Part shown: positions 51,714-59,986 of the stretch, piece by piece
Layout: every line of letters starts with the position of its first letter
How positions within the stretch are numbered: the stretch's first letter is position 1
From: Butyrivibrio sp. LC3010
GTDB lineage: Bacteria > Bacillota > Clostridia > Lachnospirales > Lachnospiraceae
Direction: 5' to 3'
Length of the DNA stretch: 64,000 bases
Assembly: GCF_000424385.1 (NCBI RefSeq)
Contig: NZ_AUJU01000021.1
Coordinates: forward strand, 1-64,000
Notes under the pieces: model-generated
Told to the model about the DNA's origin: nothing
What the model saw: the letters and a program-made list of their open reading frames with translations, nothing else
Databases searched by the model: none
Position numbers and translations under genes: made by a program

Positions 51714-53264
51714 GTGGGTTTGGAAAAGTTACTTTATTTTATTACTACAGTATGCGCGAAAATACAGGTCGTATCTGACCTTTTCTGGGATTTTCCTACG
51801 AATTTTGGGTGGTATTCAAGTATTCCGATATTAGGGAATTTCTCGCTTGCAATCATTCTTCTTATTGGCTCAGGAATCTATTTTTCTATCAGACTAAGGT
51901 TCATTCAGGTACGAAAGTTTAAGCATGGCATAGATGTTCTGAAAAACAGTAAAGCGAAGACAGGTATATCACCATTAGCATCCTTTTTCTTATCGACTGC
52001 AATGAGAGTGGGGCCGGGAAATATCCTTGGTGTCACCGGAGCTGTTTCTGTGGGCGGTCCGGGAGCTCTTCTTTGGATGTGGATTTCTGCATTCTTTGGA
52101 ATGGCTACAGCCTTTGTGGAGTCTACACTCTCACAGATTTTCAAGGAAGAGAAAAACGGAGAGTATATCGGTGGTATGTCTTTCTATGGACGAAGATTAC
52201 TGAAAAACTCCGCTGTAGTCGGAGTTGTGCTTTCACTTATGTATATCATTTATGCTATTCTCTGTTTCCCGGCACAGGGTTTTAACACTGTATCGGCTAT
52301 GGGACAGATATGCAGTATCATCAGTGGAACAGAGCTTCCTACAACACACATGGTATATTGGATAGGATTTGCAATAATCATTATTGCTACAGTATCCGTA
52401 TCTTTTGGTGGAACAAAGAAAATTTCAAAAGTTACTGATGTGCTTGTTCCCATCATGGCAGTTGTATATGTGGCTACTGTACTGATTCTGATAGTTATTA
52501 ACTTTAGACGTATTCCGTGGTTTTTCTATGCTGTGATTACAGAAGCGTTCAAACCGGAAGCAGTTTTTGGCGGAGCATTTGGAGTGGCGCTTATGCAGGG
52601 AGTAAAAAGAGGTCTTATGTCCAATGAAGCAGGACAGGGTACCATTACAATGCCGGCAGCTGCTTCAGATGCTGCACACCCATGTGATCAGGGATGTGTG
52701 CAGGCAATTGGCGTATTCCTTGATACTATCGTAATCTGTACGCTCACCGGTTTCGTTGTAATCATGGGCAGGGTATGGCTTACTGATGCGGCAGATGCAT
52801 GGTTTGAACTTGGAAAACTCCCCAAGTATCTGGCATCTGTAGCAGAGCTGACACCGGGGACTTCTTTTAACAGCATAGTGACACTTCTTGTATCCCTTTG
52901 TTTTGGGCTTTTCGCATTTACCTGCCTTCTCGGATTTATGTCATTTTCAGAGATCTGTGCAAACAGAATCAGTAAAAAGGCAGCATTTATCAATTTAATA
53001 AGGCTAATTGACATAGCAGTTATATGCTTTGGAATGCTTACATCCATTGTGGGCCTGGATCTTGGCGCACTGTGGGATTTGTCTGATTTTGCCAACATTC
53101 TGATTGCTTACTGTAATATACCGCTTTTGTACATTGGATTTAAATATGTGAAAATGGCTCAGGAGCATTTTGAAAAGAACGATGGAACGCCGTTTACGTC
53201 AAAAGTAATCGGAACTGATGTGGAGATTTGGGACAAAAAAGCGAAGTTGCTGTCTATCTTATGA
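51714..53264 (+). CDS. alanine/glycine:cation symporter (AGCS family)
   Basis: A 516-residue AGCS (AlsT/GlyP-like) transporter with about eleven membrane segments. It has MRVGPGNILGVTGAVSVGGPGALLWMWISAFFGMATAFVESTLSQIF near residues 95-140, and GVKRGLMSNEAGQGTITMPAAASDAAHPCDQGCVQAIGVFLDT near residues 300-340. It takes up alanine or glycine with Na+ or H+. The GTG at 51714 sits 3-4 bases from AAGGAGG; TTG at 51720 would be an equally plausible start with better spacing. Confidence 0.92.
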   Translation: MGLEKLLYFITTVCAKIQVVSDLFWDFPTNFGWYSSIPILGNFSLAIILLIGSGIYFSIRLRFIQVRKFKHGIDVLKNSKAKTGISPLASFFLSTAMRVGPGNILGVTGAVSVGGPGALLWMWISAFFGMATAFVESTLSQIFKEEKNGEYIGGMSFYGRRLLKNSAVVGVVLSLMYIIYAILCFPAQGFNTVSAMGQICSIISGTELPTTHMVYWIGFAIIIIATVSVSFGGTKKISKVTDVLVPIMAVVYVATVLILIVINFRRIPWFFYAVITEAFKPEAVFGGAFGVALMQGVKRGLMSNEAGQGTITMPAAASDAAHPCDQGCVQAIGVFLDTIVICTLTGFVVIMGRVWLTDAADAWFELGKLPKYLASVAELTPGTSFNSIVTLLVSLCFGLFAFTCLLGFMSFSEICANRISKKAAFINLIRLIDIAVICFGMLTSIVGLDLGALWDLSDFANILIAYCNIPLLYIGFKYVKMAQEHFEKNDGTPFTSKVIGTDVEIWDKKAKLLSIL

Positions 53265-53316
53265 ATAGTGAAGTAGTAAATATTCCAAGTATAAGTGAAG
53301 TGAGGCAGGGTTAAAT

Positions 53317-53757
53317 ATGATTCGCAAAGCAGAAAAGAAAGATCTGTCTAGGATTGCAGAAATTCTGGTGTTTGTAAAAAGAATAAAATATCGACCTATT
53401 TTCAAAAATGATGATTATTCTTTTAAAGACTTACAAGTTATCAAGGTAGCAAAAGAGTATGGCAATCCTAAAAGATTAGATAATACTTGGGTTTATGATG
53501 ATGGAATAGTTAAAGGGATGATTCATATTGAAGGAACTGAGGTTGCTGAATTGTACGTAGATTATTTCTTTTGGAATCAAAGCATTGGAGCAGATCTCAT
53601 AGAATTTGCAAAAGAGAAGTTCAGTGTAAATACTCTTTGGGCGTTGGAAAAGAACTTAGAAGCGATTAAGTTCTATGAAAAGCATGGATTTCATGATAGC
53701 GGAGATAGAAAGCTTGAGGAAGGAACAACTGAGTATCTGATAAGAATGGAGCGATAA
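53317..53757 (+). CDS. GNAT family N-acetyltransferase
   Basis: A 146-residue GNAT: MIRKAEKKDLSRIAEIL at the start, DGIVKGMIHI, a degenerate acetyl-CoA loop WNQSIGADLIEFA near residue 88, and AIKFYEKHGFHDSGDRKLEEG. Substrate unknown. The ATG follows GAGGCAGGG. A decayed terminator-promoter unit follows the stop. Confidence 0.88.
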   Translation: MIRKAEKKDLSRIAEILVFVKRIKYRPIFKNDDYSFKDLQVIKVAKEYGNPKRLDNTWVYDDGIVKGMIHIEGTEVAELYVDYFFWNQSIGADLIEFAKEKFSVNTLWALEKNLEAIKFYEKHGFHDSGDRKLEEGTTEYLIRMER

Positions 53758-53800
53758 ATTACTGTTAAATGGTTTTTTTTCTGATATATAGAACTATGTT
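53757..53800 (+). repeat. decayed copy of the terminator-promoter unit
   Basis: AAATTACTGTTAAATGG followed by TTTTTTTTCTG and GATATATAG lines up with 57843-57877 (same order: CTGTTAAATGG, T-run, CTG, TATAGT). The left arm of the hairpin is missing here. It sits between the GNAT gene and the gene at 53860, and its TATATAG could still act as a -10. Confidence 0.5.
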
Positions 53801-53859
53801 TTTGTAGGTTGGAGAAGGGGATTTTTAGTTGATAAGGAATAATACGAGGATAAGCCTAA

Positions 53860-54282
53860 ATGAAAGAGTATTTATATCATGGATCCCCAAATAAACTTGA
53901 TAAGCTGATACCTAATCAGGCACATGATGTGGGATTTGAGGAAGGATGCCAGTTAGCTGTATATGCTACTTCAAATAAGAATATGGCTATTTGTTTTGCG
54001 CTCGGATGTATTTCAGACGGAGAGGATGCAGAACGTATCATGATGCCAGAATATGGGGATAAAATGATTTTCAAGCACTGCCATCCAAATTATGGAGGAA
54101 AAGGATATTTATACTTTCTTGATAAGAGAAAGTTTAAACCAGCGATGGGATCACAGTGGGTATGCTATGAAGAAATAGTACCAGATGATGTTATCGAAAT
54201 AAGTGTGGATGATTACCTGGATTTGTGTGTTGTAGAGAATAATATGATTCTTGTGAGGGATGAACATGAAAAAATGGTATGA
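53860..54282 (+). CDS. hypothetical, ADP-ribosyltransferase-like start
   Basis: A 140-residue protein beginning YLYHGSPNKLDKLIPNQAHD and continuing AVYATSNKNMAICFALG. The YHGS...YAT...A..FAL order recalls the R/H-Y-type beta-alpha loop start of ADP-ribosyltransferase-fold or Tpt1-like proteins, but the catalytic Glu cannot be fixed and the function is not known. The next gene overlaps by 17 bases, so both are translated together. Confidence 0.55.
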   Translation: MKEYLYHGSPNKLDKLIPNQAHDVGFEEGCQLAVYATSNKNMAICFALGCISDGEDAERIMMPEYGDKMIFKHCHPNYGGKGYLYFLDKRKFKPAMGSQWVCYEEIVPDDVIEISVDDYLDLCVVENNMILVRDEHEKMV

Positions 54283-54631
54283 CGAAGAATATGAATTTAC
54301 GGTAGAGGTAACAGGTTTTCTGCATGGAGATCATACGGAGCGATACTGTCGTAATGGCGAGGAAATCGGAGATAAATACACATGCACCTATGGATGTCCT
54401 GTTAACAAGGATGGATATGGAATCTGTTCAAAGACCATGATGATGTTATACCCTCTTATGGAAGCGATAAGAAGCGGCGGAGATTTGGAGAATCTTGGTG
54501 GTGACAGCAAATATACGAAAACCATAGTATGCCCCGATGGCTGCGTAATGTTCAAACTAACTGCCAGACCATTAGGAAATGAGAATTTTCATAAGGGTGG
54601 ATTCTGGGATTATCCGGATCAAACAGTTTAA
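54266..54631 (+). CDS. TIGR04076 family protein
   Basis: A 121-residue protein with the TIGR04076 pattern: an N-terminal EFTVEVTG strand, CRNGEEIGDKY, CTYGCPVNKDGYGICSK with paired Cys, LYPLMEAIRSGGDLENLGGD, then VCPDGCVMFKL. The Cys residues may bind metal. Function unknown. The ATG at 54266 is preferred over 54260 by ribosome-site spacing (AGGG at 54256-54259). Confidence 0.8.
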   Translation: MKKWYDEEYEFTVEVTGFLHGDHTERYCRNGEEIGDKYTCTYGCPVNKDGYGICSKTMMMLYPLMEAIRSGGDLENLGGDSKYTKTIVCPDGCVMFKLTARPLGNENFHKGGFWDYPDQTV

Positions 54632-54756
54632 AGGGATTGCAAAACTAATAGCACTTCCTGATTTTTCAAAAATTGTCAAAATTATAGCATAGCGGAGATG
54701 ATGGGCTGACAGTTAAGGAGTCGGATATAGTGGAAGCAATGATTGCGTACATTAAA

Positions 54757-54780
54757 AGAAGATTCCTTCCGGAATCTTCT
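54757..54780. repeat. hairpin repeat, copy 2 (leftward terminator)
   Basis: AGAAGATTCC (54757-54766), TTCC, GGAATCTTCT (54771-54780): a perfect 10-bp stem matching copy 1 at 20434. On the minus strand it is followed by TTTTAA, so it is the likely terminator of the small leftward gene at 54804-54968. Confidence 0.7.
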
Positions 54781-54803
54781 GGAAATAGTCATTTCTATAT
54801 ATT

Positions 54804-54968
54804 TCACCAAACGTAGGCTACTGCGTTAGCTATGTCTTCTGTGATGGTGTTATCTTTAACTAGCTTCTTAAGCCATTTATTAAGCTTGCCTACCTTGTGG
54901 TTAGTCTGGATAAAGTGAATCTTCTTGCCATTTACATCATTTGAAAGAAACAGTTCGTATGTGTACAT
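54804..54968 (-). CDS. small protein of 54 residues, unknown function
   Basis: Leftward ATG at 54968 with a GGAGG 10 bases upstream encodes 54 residues: MYTYELFLSNDVNGKKIHF, then TNHKVGKLNKWLKKLVKD and AVAYVW. It is basic, with alternating strand- and helix-like parts. A perfect terminator hairpin follows at 54757-54780. The ribosome site, coherent sequence and terminator together make it a credible gene; no family recognised. Confidence 0.6.
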   Translation of the reverse strand: MYTYELFLSNDVNGKKIHFIQTNHKVGKLNKWLKKLVKDNTITEDIANAVAYVW

Positions 54969-55628
54969 AAGAGAAAACCTCCAAAAAAATCATCTTATTT
55001 GTTCCATTCGTTTTGGCCATTTGAATGTTCTTTTTGCGCGTCTGAGAAATATATCGATGGGTGGGTGAAAAATCTTTAGGGGTTTTCTAAATGTTTTTTT
55101 TATATCTTTTTAATGGCCAATTTGTGAAATAAAATTTCAAATAATTGAGTGTTTTACAATATTGTTTGATATATCTGCCAGAGACCAGTCAGATACTTGG
55201 GGAAAATTTGTGCCGAAAGATGTGGATTTATGATCCCATTTGCAGGACACACAAAATCCACACCGATAGAACATAACTTTGTGGATAATCACTTCTATTT
55301 TTTCTTCGAATGTGGATAAAATTCCAGCGGCTTTAGGAAAATAAGAGTTGGTAGCAAAGTTAATTGAATCCCGAGCCAATGCAATAGATTTAGCAGATAG
55401 GCTAAAGCTGAGAAGCTAAAAAAGGAGTGCTTTCTGGTGTAAAATGGTATAGATGAGCTTTTGGCAAGTATAAACGAAAGAAATGAACCCGTTATTCAGG
55501 GGAATAGTCTGTGCTGCAAAAAGATGAAAAAGGAACATCCTTTTTCAACATGTTCTAATAGATATGCGATTATTAGAGGCGGGACTGAATCCCGAGAGTA
55601 TAATAGCAGTAGTCTGAGGAGGAAAAGT
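54969..55628. other. 660-base stretch without a recognised gene
   Basis: The left part (55000-55135) is T-rich and must hold the promoter of the leftward small gene; GGCCAT and ATGGCC half-sites occur near 55015 and 55112. A leftward frame (55137-55379) has no ATG or ribosome site. A rightward frame joined to the HD gene at 55629 (55461-55628) shows no recognisable domain. Confidence 0.4.
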
Positions 55629-56195
55629 ATGAATGCTAGAGAGTATCTTGATATTTTGCATGTGGCTGAGAGATTAAAGGATACACCACGCCACTGCACG
55701 ACGACAAATCGCAGAACTGAGAGTGTGGCAGAACATAGCTGGCGAATTTCTCTTATGGCTCTTTTATTGAGGCATGAATTTAAGGACATCGATATAGATA
55801 AAGTCATAGACATGTGTATCATCCATGATCTTGGGGAGTGCTTTACCGGTGACATTCCTACATTTATAAAAACCGATGATGACAGAGAAGTCGAAGATTC
55901 CCTTTTGAATAGATGGGTCCAATCTCTTCCAGAGGAAATATCAAATGACTTTTCTGAGTTATATAAGGAAATGGATGCTCAGGAAACAAAAGAAGCCAAG
56001 CTCTATAAAGCCTTGGACAAGCTTGAAGCACTGATCCAACATAACGAATCTCCGATTGATACGTGGTCAGAAAATGAGTATGAACTAAACAAAACATATG
56101 CGTTTGATACTGTGAATTTCTCAGAATGGCTCACTGAGCTAAGGAAAGTTATTCTCGAGGATACATTAAAAAAGATTGATGAAAGTGTACAGTAA
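55629..56195 (+). CDS. HD-domain hydrolase
   Basis: A 188-residue HD-superfamily phosphohydrolase: ERLKDTPRHCTTTNRRTESVAEHSWRISLMA with the first metal His, MCIIHDLGECFTGDIP with the HD pair near residue 70, and LYKALDKLEALIQHN with the late Asp. The ATG at 55629 is preferred over the TTG at 55461 because TGAGGAGG lies 8 bases upstream. It is related in layout to the gene at 42384. Nucleotide 5'-phosphatase activity is likely for this type. Confidence 0.9.
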   Translation: MNAREYLDILHVAERLKDTPRHCTTTNRRTESVAEHSWRISLMALLLRHEFKDIDIDKVIDMCIIHDLGECFTGDIPTFIKTDDDREVEDSLLNRWVQSLPEEISNDFSELYKEMDAQETKEAKLYKALDKLEALIQHNESPIDTWSENEYELNKTYAFDTVNFSEWLTELRKVILEDTLKKIDESVQ

Positions 56196-56245
56196 AGTAT
56201 GATAGATGAGCTTAGATCGTTCTCAATGAAAGAGGACAGATGGTT

Positions 56246-57205
56246 ATGAAAAAAATGCGTAAGACTAACTTCATTTTGATGTTTTTTCTTACAGTTTTCA
56301 TAGTTGCTGCGAATATTATTGGAAGCAGAGCTTATGTAAAGAAGGCAACTACTGATGCTGATATTCCTGCTTATAATGGCAGTCCATCGGTTATACTAAA
56401 CGAAAATGAACCGGAGTTTAAAACTGATGAGATAACAGCGGTATCATTTGAGAGATATGGTGAACTTGATGATCTTGGCAGATGTACTACCGCCATGGCA
56501 TCAATCGGCAGGGAACTTATGCCTACAAAGGACAGAGAGTCTATCACCATGGTTAAGCCAACCGGTTGGGAGCAGAAGAAATATCCTGGACTTGTAGATT
56601 CAGATCCTCCGTATCTCTATAATAGATGCCATATGATCGGGTTCCAACTGACTGGAGAGAATGCGAATGAGCAGAATCTTATAACGGGAACCAGATACAT
56701 GAATGTGGAGGGCATGCTTCCTTATGAAAATGAAGTAGCGGAATATGTGCATAGTACCGGGAATCATGTAATGTACAGGGTTACGCCGGTGTTTGAAGAG
56801 AATAATCTTCTGTGCGATGGTGTGAAGATCGAGGCATTATCTGTTGAAGATGGCGGTAAGGGTGTCAGTTTCAATGTGTTCTGCTATAACGTGCAGCCTG
56901 GTGTGATTATAGATTATTCTGATGGATCTAATAAGCTGGATAAGGATTACAAGACAACTCAAAGTGAGAATGCTGATCATAGTAAGGCAGCAGATCAGAA
57001 CAACAATAAAGGGCAGGCTGATGAAAAGGTTGCTTCTGATAAAACATATTCCTATATTGGGAACAGGAATTCACATGTGTTCCATTATCCGGATTGTAAC
57101 AGTGTGAAGGATATGAAGGAAAAGAATAAGGTTTATTTTGAGGATGTCACTAGATATGAGGTTATAGAAAATGGGTTTAGGCCTTGTCAAAACTGTAAGC
57201 CATAA
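56246..57205 (+). CDS. secreted DNA/RNA non-specific endonuclease
   Basis: A 319-residue protein with an N-terminal membrane helix or signal (FILMFFLTVFIVAANIIG). The nuclease core has GRCTTAMASIG near residue 78, then LYNRCHMIGFQLTGENANEQNLITGTRYMN near residue 128, the variant of the DRGH metal-His motif found in EndA/NucA-like nucleases. The last ~50 residues (SYIGNRNSHVFHYPDCNSV… FRPCQNCKP) form an Ada-type Cys-His-Cys-Cys zinc motif. Exported DNase, perhaps for nutrient or DNA uptake. AGAGGACAG lies upstream. Confidence 0.85.
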   Translation: MKKMRKTNFILMFFLTVFIVAANIIGSRAYVKKATTDADIPAYNGSPSVILNENEPEFKTDEITAVSFERYGELDDLGRCTTAMASIGRELMPTKDRESITMVKPTGWEQKKYPGLVDSDPPYLYNRCHMIGFQLTGENANEQNLITGTRYMNVEGMLPYENEVAEYVHSTGNHVMYRVTPVFEENNLLCDGVKIEALSVEDGGKGVSFNVFCYNVQPGVIIDYSDGSNKLDKDYKTTQSENADHSKAADQNNNKGQADEKVASDKTYSYIGNRNSHVFHYPDCNSVKDMKEKNKVYFEDVTRYEVIENGFRPCQNCKP

Positions 57206-57265
57206 GGAAATATGAAAAAGTAATTGAATATCAGATATGTTTGGAATAAACAAATCAGTGCAAAG

Positions 57266-57302
57266 CAGGCCGTTATGAGTGTATCATGCGGTCTGTTTTT
57301 TC
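57266..57302 (+). terminator. rho-independent terminator after the nuclease gene
   Basis: CAGGCCG (57266-57272) pairs with CGGTCTG (57289-57295), one G-U pair, followed by TTTTTTC. It lies about 60 bases after the nuclease stop. Confidence 0.75.
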
Positions 57303-57550
57303 TTGCGTGGTATATACACTATCAGAAACTTTTTTCGTTATCTATTATAGAGGATTAAAAATAGTTATTTTGCGTTCTTGGATATACACAATAACGTAAA
57401 AAATAAATATCATATTTTTACAAGGATCAGTAACAAACCACATAAATGGATAGTGGTGGACAATGAGTGATAAAACTGGGATAGAAGAGTTGCTAATATT
57501 ACAACTGAAGCACGGTAATAAAGAAAAACAGATTTTGAGAGAGGTATGTA
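57303..57550. other. AT-rich stretch before the small exported protein
   Basis: No gene recognised. A frame at 57463 overlaps the next gene in another phase and has no family likeness. It probably holds the promoter for the gene at 57551, whose ribosome site GAGAGAGG lies at 57537-57544. Confidence 0.4.
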
Positions 57551-57772
57551 ATGATGAAGGGTATGGTATTTGTAAAAAGACTAACAATGGTATTTACACT
57601 TGTAGCAGTCATTGCAGTAGCTTCATTAAATGGAATGCTGAAAGTAGAAGCAGCAAAGACTCAGATGATGGAGATAAACTGCCCTCATTGTCATGAAAAT
57701 ACAACAGTAGATGTTATGCAGGATGATGTAGAATGCACAAACTGCTTTGTAAATATTCACATAGATGGCTGA
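57551..57772 (+). CDS. small exported zinc-ribbon-like protein
   Basis: A 73-residue protein with a signal-like N-terminus (RLTMVFTLVAVIAVASLNGML, then VEAAK as a possible cleavage site). The mature part has two CxxC pairs spaced as a zinc ribbon: CPHCHENTTVDVMQDDVECTNC. An exported zinc-ribbon peptide is unusual; function unknown. Confidence 0.65.
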   Translation: MMKGMVFVKRLTMVFTLVAVIAVASLNGMLKVEAAKTQMMEINCPHCHENTTVDVMQDDVECTNCFVNIHIDG

Positions 57773-57827
57773 GCAGCATTGTTACAAGAACGGGCTATCA
57801 AAATGAGTTTAATATGTTAGAAAAATT

Positions 57828-57877
57828 GCCATTTGACAGAGCAAATTACTGTTAAATGGCTCTTTTTCTGTTATAGT
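57828..57877 (+). terminator. terminator fused to a promoter, second copy
   Basis: GCCATTTGACAG (57828-57839) pairs with CTGTTAAATGGC (57849-57860) with one G-U pair, followed by TCTTTTTC. The right arm contains TGTTAA (57850-57855) and 16 bases later TATAGT (57872-57877), the same geometry as at 39842-39869. Confidence 0.75.
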
Positions 57878-58127
57878 AAAATATATTTTTGTTGGAGAGT
57901 GTAGGTGAAGGTTGTTTCATCTGCATATTTAAAGCAGAGAAAGGCGCTCCGCCAGGAATTTTTATTATGTTGGATATAAGAAGCAGCTTTTAAAGAGGTT
58001 GCTAAGTGATGATTAGTACAGTACATTGTTTCTTAAATAACCGGATCGAATTAGACCAGTTATTTTGCTAACGATGTACTAATAGTATTGTTCACTGATA
58101 AAACTAATAGTTAGACGGTAGGATACA
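57878..58127. other. leader/intergenic before chromate transporter pair
   Basis: A 24-codon frame starting at a GTG near 57904 (KVVSSAYLKQRKALRQEF) has a ribosome site (TTGGAGAG) but no known relative; it may be a gene stub. AGTACATTGTT (58017-58027) and AACGATGTACT (58069-58079) are near-perfect inverted repeats about 40 bases apart, a possible operator for the chromate genes. Confidence 0.45.
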
Positions 58128-58697
58128 ATGGTAGAGTTATTTCTGACTTTTGCAAAGATCGGGCTTTTCACCTTTGGAGGTGGATATGCCATGATCTCTA
58201 TTATTATAAATATATGCGTAGCGAAGAAAAAATGGATAACACATGATGAGATGATGAATGTAGCAGTGATTGCAGAATCAACACCGGGACCGATTGCTAT
58301 TAACTGTGCGACTTATGTGGGTTATAAGAAAAAAGGTATTAGGGGAGCAATTGCAGCTACTTTGGGCGTTGTGTTTCCGTCTTTTATCATAATCTATCTG
58401 ATTTCTATATTTCTTAACAATTTTCTGGAGATTACATGGGTAGTAAATGCCTTTAAGGGAATCCGGGTTGCAGTGGGACTGTTGATTCTTGATGCAGGCC
58501 TTAATATGATAAAGAAGATGAAAAAGAAAGTGTTTCAGATGGCTGTCGTGTGCTGTTCTTTTACTGCCATGATGCTGATCAACATTTTCGCGTGGAATTT
58601 TTCTTCAATCCTGCTTATGCTTATTGCTGCAATAATAAGCCTCCTGGTTTTGGGGGTTCAAGAAGCACGATCCGGAAACGGGGGTGATCTTAAATGA
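58128..58697 (+). CDS. chromate transporter half-protein, first of pair
   Basis: A 189-residue CHR-family membrane protein: FAKIGLFTFGGGYAMISII, then WITHDEMMNVAVIAESTPGPIAINCATYVGYKKKGI (near residues 40-75), the family motifs, and about five membrane helices. Short CHR proteins work as a pair with a second half, here encoded next with a 4-base overlap. They export chromate or a related oxyanion. Confidence 0.9.
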   Translation: MVELFLTFAKIGLFTFGGGYAMISIIINICVAKKKWITHDEMMNVAVIAESTPGPIAINCATYVGYKKKGIRGAIAATLGVVFPSFIIIYLISIFLNNFLEITWVVNAFKGIRVAVGLLILDAGLNMIKKMKKKVFQMAVVCCSFTAMMLINIFAWNFSSILLMLIAAIISLLVLGVQEARSGNGGDLK

Positions 58698-59257
58698 TAT
58701 ACCTTGAGCTTTTTGTTGGATTTCTGACTGTGGGATTATTTTCTTTTGGTGGAGCATATGCTGCGATACCACTTATCCGTGATGTGGTTACTTCTTATGG
58801 TTGGATCGGTGAAGATACACTGACTGATATGATAGCTATAGGTGAGAGTACTCCTGGACCAATAATGGTTAATCTTGCCACATATGTCGGAAGCAGTAAG
58901 GCAGGACTACTCGGAGGGATAATAGCCACGTTTGCCGTGATACTGCCAGCATTTATTATCATACTTCTTATAATGGTCATGTTGAAAAACTTACAGGGAA
59001 ACAAGTATGTGCAGGCTATTCTCCGTGGATTGCAACCATGCATTATTGGAATAATTCTCGCTACCGGGTTTATGATGATGATAAAAAACACAGTCTTTCC
59101 ATTGCTCCATAATACAAAAGATTATCGTCCTGCGTTTATGGGCTGTGTTTTGGCTATTGCTTACTTTGCTCCAAGGAAAGTATTTGGCAAAAAGTTGTCT
59201 CCGATATTGCTCATAATGATTTCTGCGGTATTGGGAGTTATCACATATGGTGTTTAG
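58694..59257 (+). CDS. chromate transporter half-protein, second of pair
   Basis: A 187-residue CHR-family protein, homologous to the first: FLTVGLFSFGGAYAAIPLIRDVV, then WIGEDTLTDMIAIGESTPGPIMVNLATYVGSSKAG. The ATG overlaps the preceding stop (ATGA). Together the two make the 10-12 helix unit equivalent to one long ChrA. Confidence 0.9.
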   Translation: MIYLELFVGFLTVGLFSFGGAYAAIPLIRDVVTSYGWIGEDTLTDMIAIGESTPGPIMVNLATYVGSSKAGLLGGIIATFAVILPAFIIILLIMVMLKNLQGNKYVQAILRGLQPCIIGIILATGFMMMIKNTVFPLLHNTKDYRPAFMGCVLAIAYFAPRKVFGKKLSPILLIMISAVLGVITYGV

Positions 59258-59385
59258 GTGCAACCTATGGGTGCTATCAAACATACAGCGAATACTCACA
59301 AAAAATCTATTAAGGGAAAAACGAGAAGACTATTTTTCATATAATTATTGGTATAGATGGAAGAAAAGGAATTTAAAGATTATAG

Positions 59386-59985
59386 ATGAGTAAGGATATT
59401 TTTTATGACAAGGATATTCGAGAGCCACTGTTTGATTTTCTTGAGGATACATTTGGGAAAGTGAGAATCCTTGAGGAGAAAAGGACTGGCAGCGCCAGGG
59501 CAGATGTTGTCATGATTACACCGGATTTTCTGTATGGCATAGAAATCAAAAGCGATGCAGATACTTATGTCAGGCTTGAAAAACAGGTAAAGAACTACAA
59601 CTGGTATTATGACCGCAACATCATTGTGGTAGGTTCATCACATGCTGCTCATGTGAAAGAGCATGTTCCTGAATGGTGGGGCATAATTACTGTTGAAGCT
59701 GATGAAAACGGTGCACCGGATTTTTATATAATGCGACATGCCGATGCCAATTCGAGAGTAAAAGAAAAAAGAAAGATCACCATACTTTGGCGTACTGAAC
59801 TTAATCATCTTCTGGAAAAAAATAATCTTCCCAAGTACAAGGAAAAGAGCAAGCTTTTTGTGCAGGAGAAGCTTCTCGAAAAGGTTCCTGAGGATATACT
59901 GTGGAAGCAGGCGTATGAGGAATTGTTTGAGAGGGATTATAACACAATAGCGGAAGAAATTGAGACATATAGAAAGAGTCGGTGA
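59386..59985 (+). CDS. sce7726-family protein, PD-(D/E)xK nuclease-like
   Basis: A 199-residue protein of the sce7726 family. It has DIREPLFDFLEDTFGK at the start, then SARADVVMITPDFLYGIEIKSDADTYVRLEKQVKNY (about residues 37-72), with the Asp and the E-x-K arrangement of PD-(D/E)xK nucleases, followed by DRNIIVVGSSHAAH and an alpha-helical tail. The nuclease fold is predicted from motif order; substrate unknown. Genes of this type are scattered in accessory regions and may have a defence or DNA-processing role. Weak ribosome site. Confidence 0.8.
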   Translation: MSKDIFYDKDIREPLFDFLEDTFGKVRILEEKRTGSARADVVMITPDFLYGIEIKSDADTYVRLEKQVKNYNWYYDRNIIVVGSSHAAHVKEHVPEWWGIITVEADENGAPDFYIMRHADANSRVKEKRKITILWRTELNHLLEKNNLPKYKEKSKLFVQEKLLEKVPEDILWKQAYEELFERDYNTIAEEIETYRKSR

Positions 59986-59986
59986 A

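Noticed and set aside
55137..55379. Leftward frame with a CxxC pair (MARDSINFATNSYF...)
   Set aside because: The first possible start is a TTG without a ribosome site and no family is recognised. It may be a fragment, but I cannot support it.
57463..57696. Rightward 77-codon frame overlapping the small exported protein
   Set aside because: Overlaps most of the gene at 57551 in a different phase; the latter has a signal peptide, CxxC pairs and a ribosome site.
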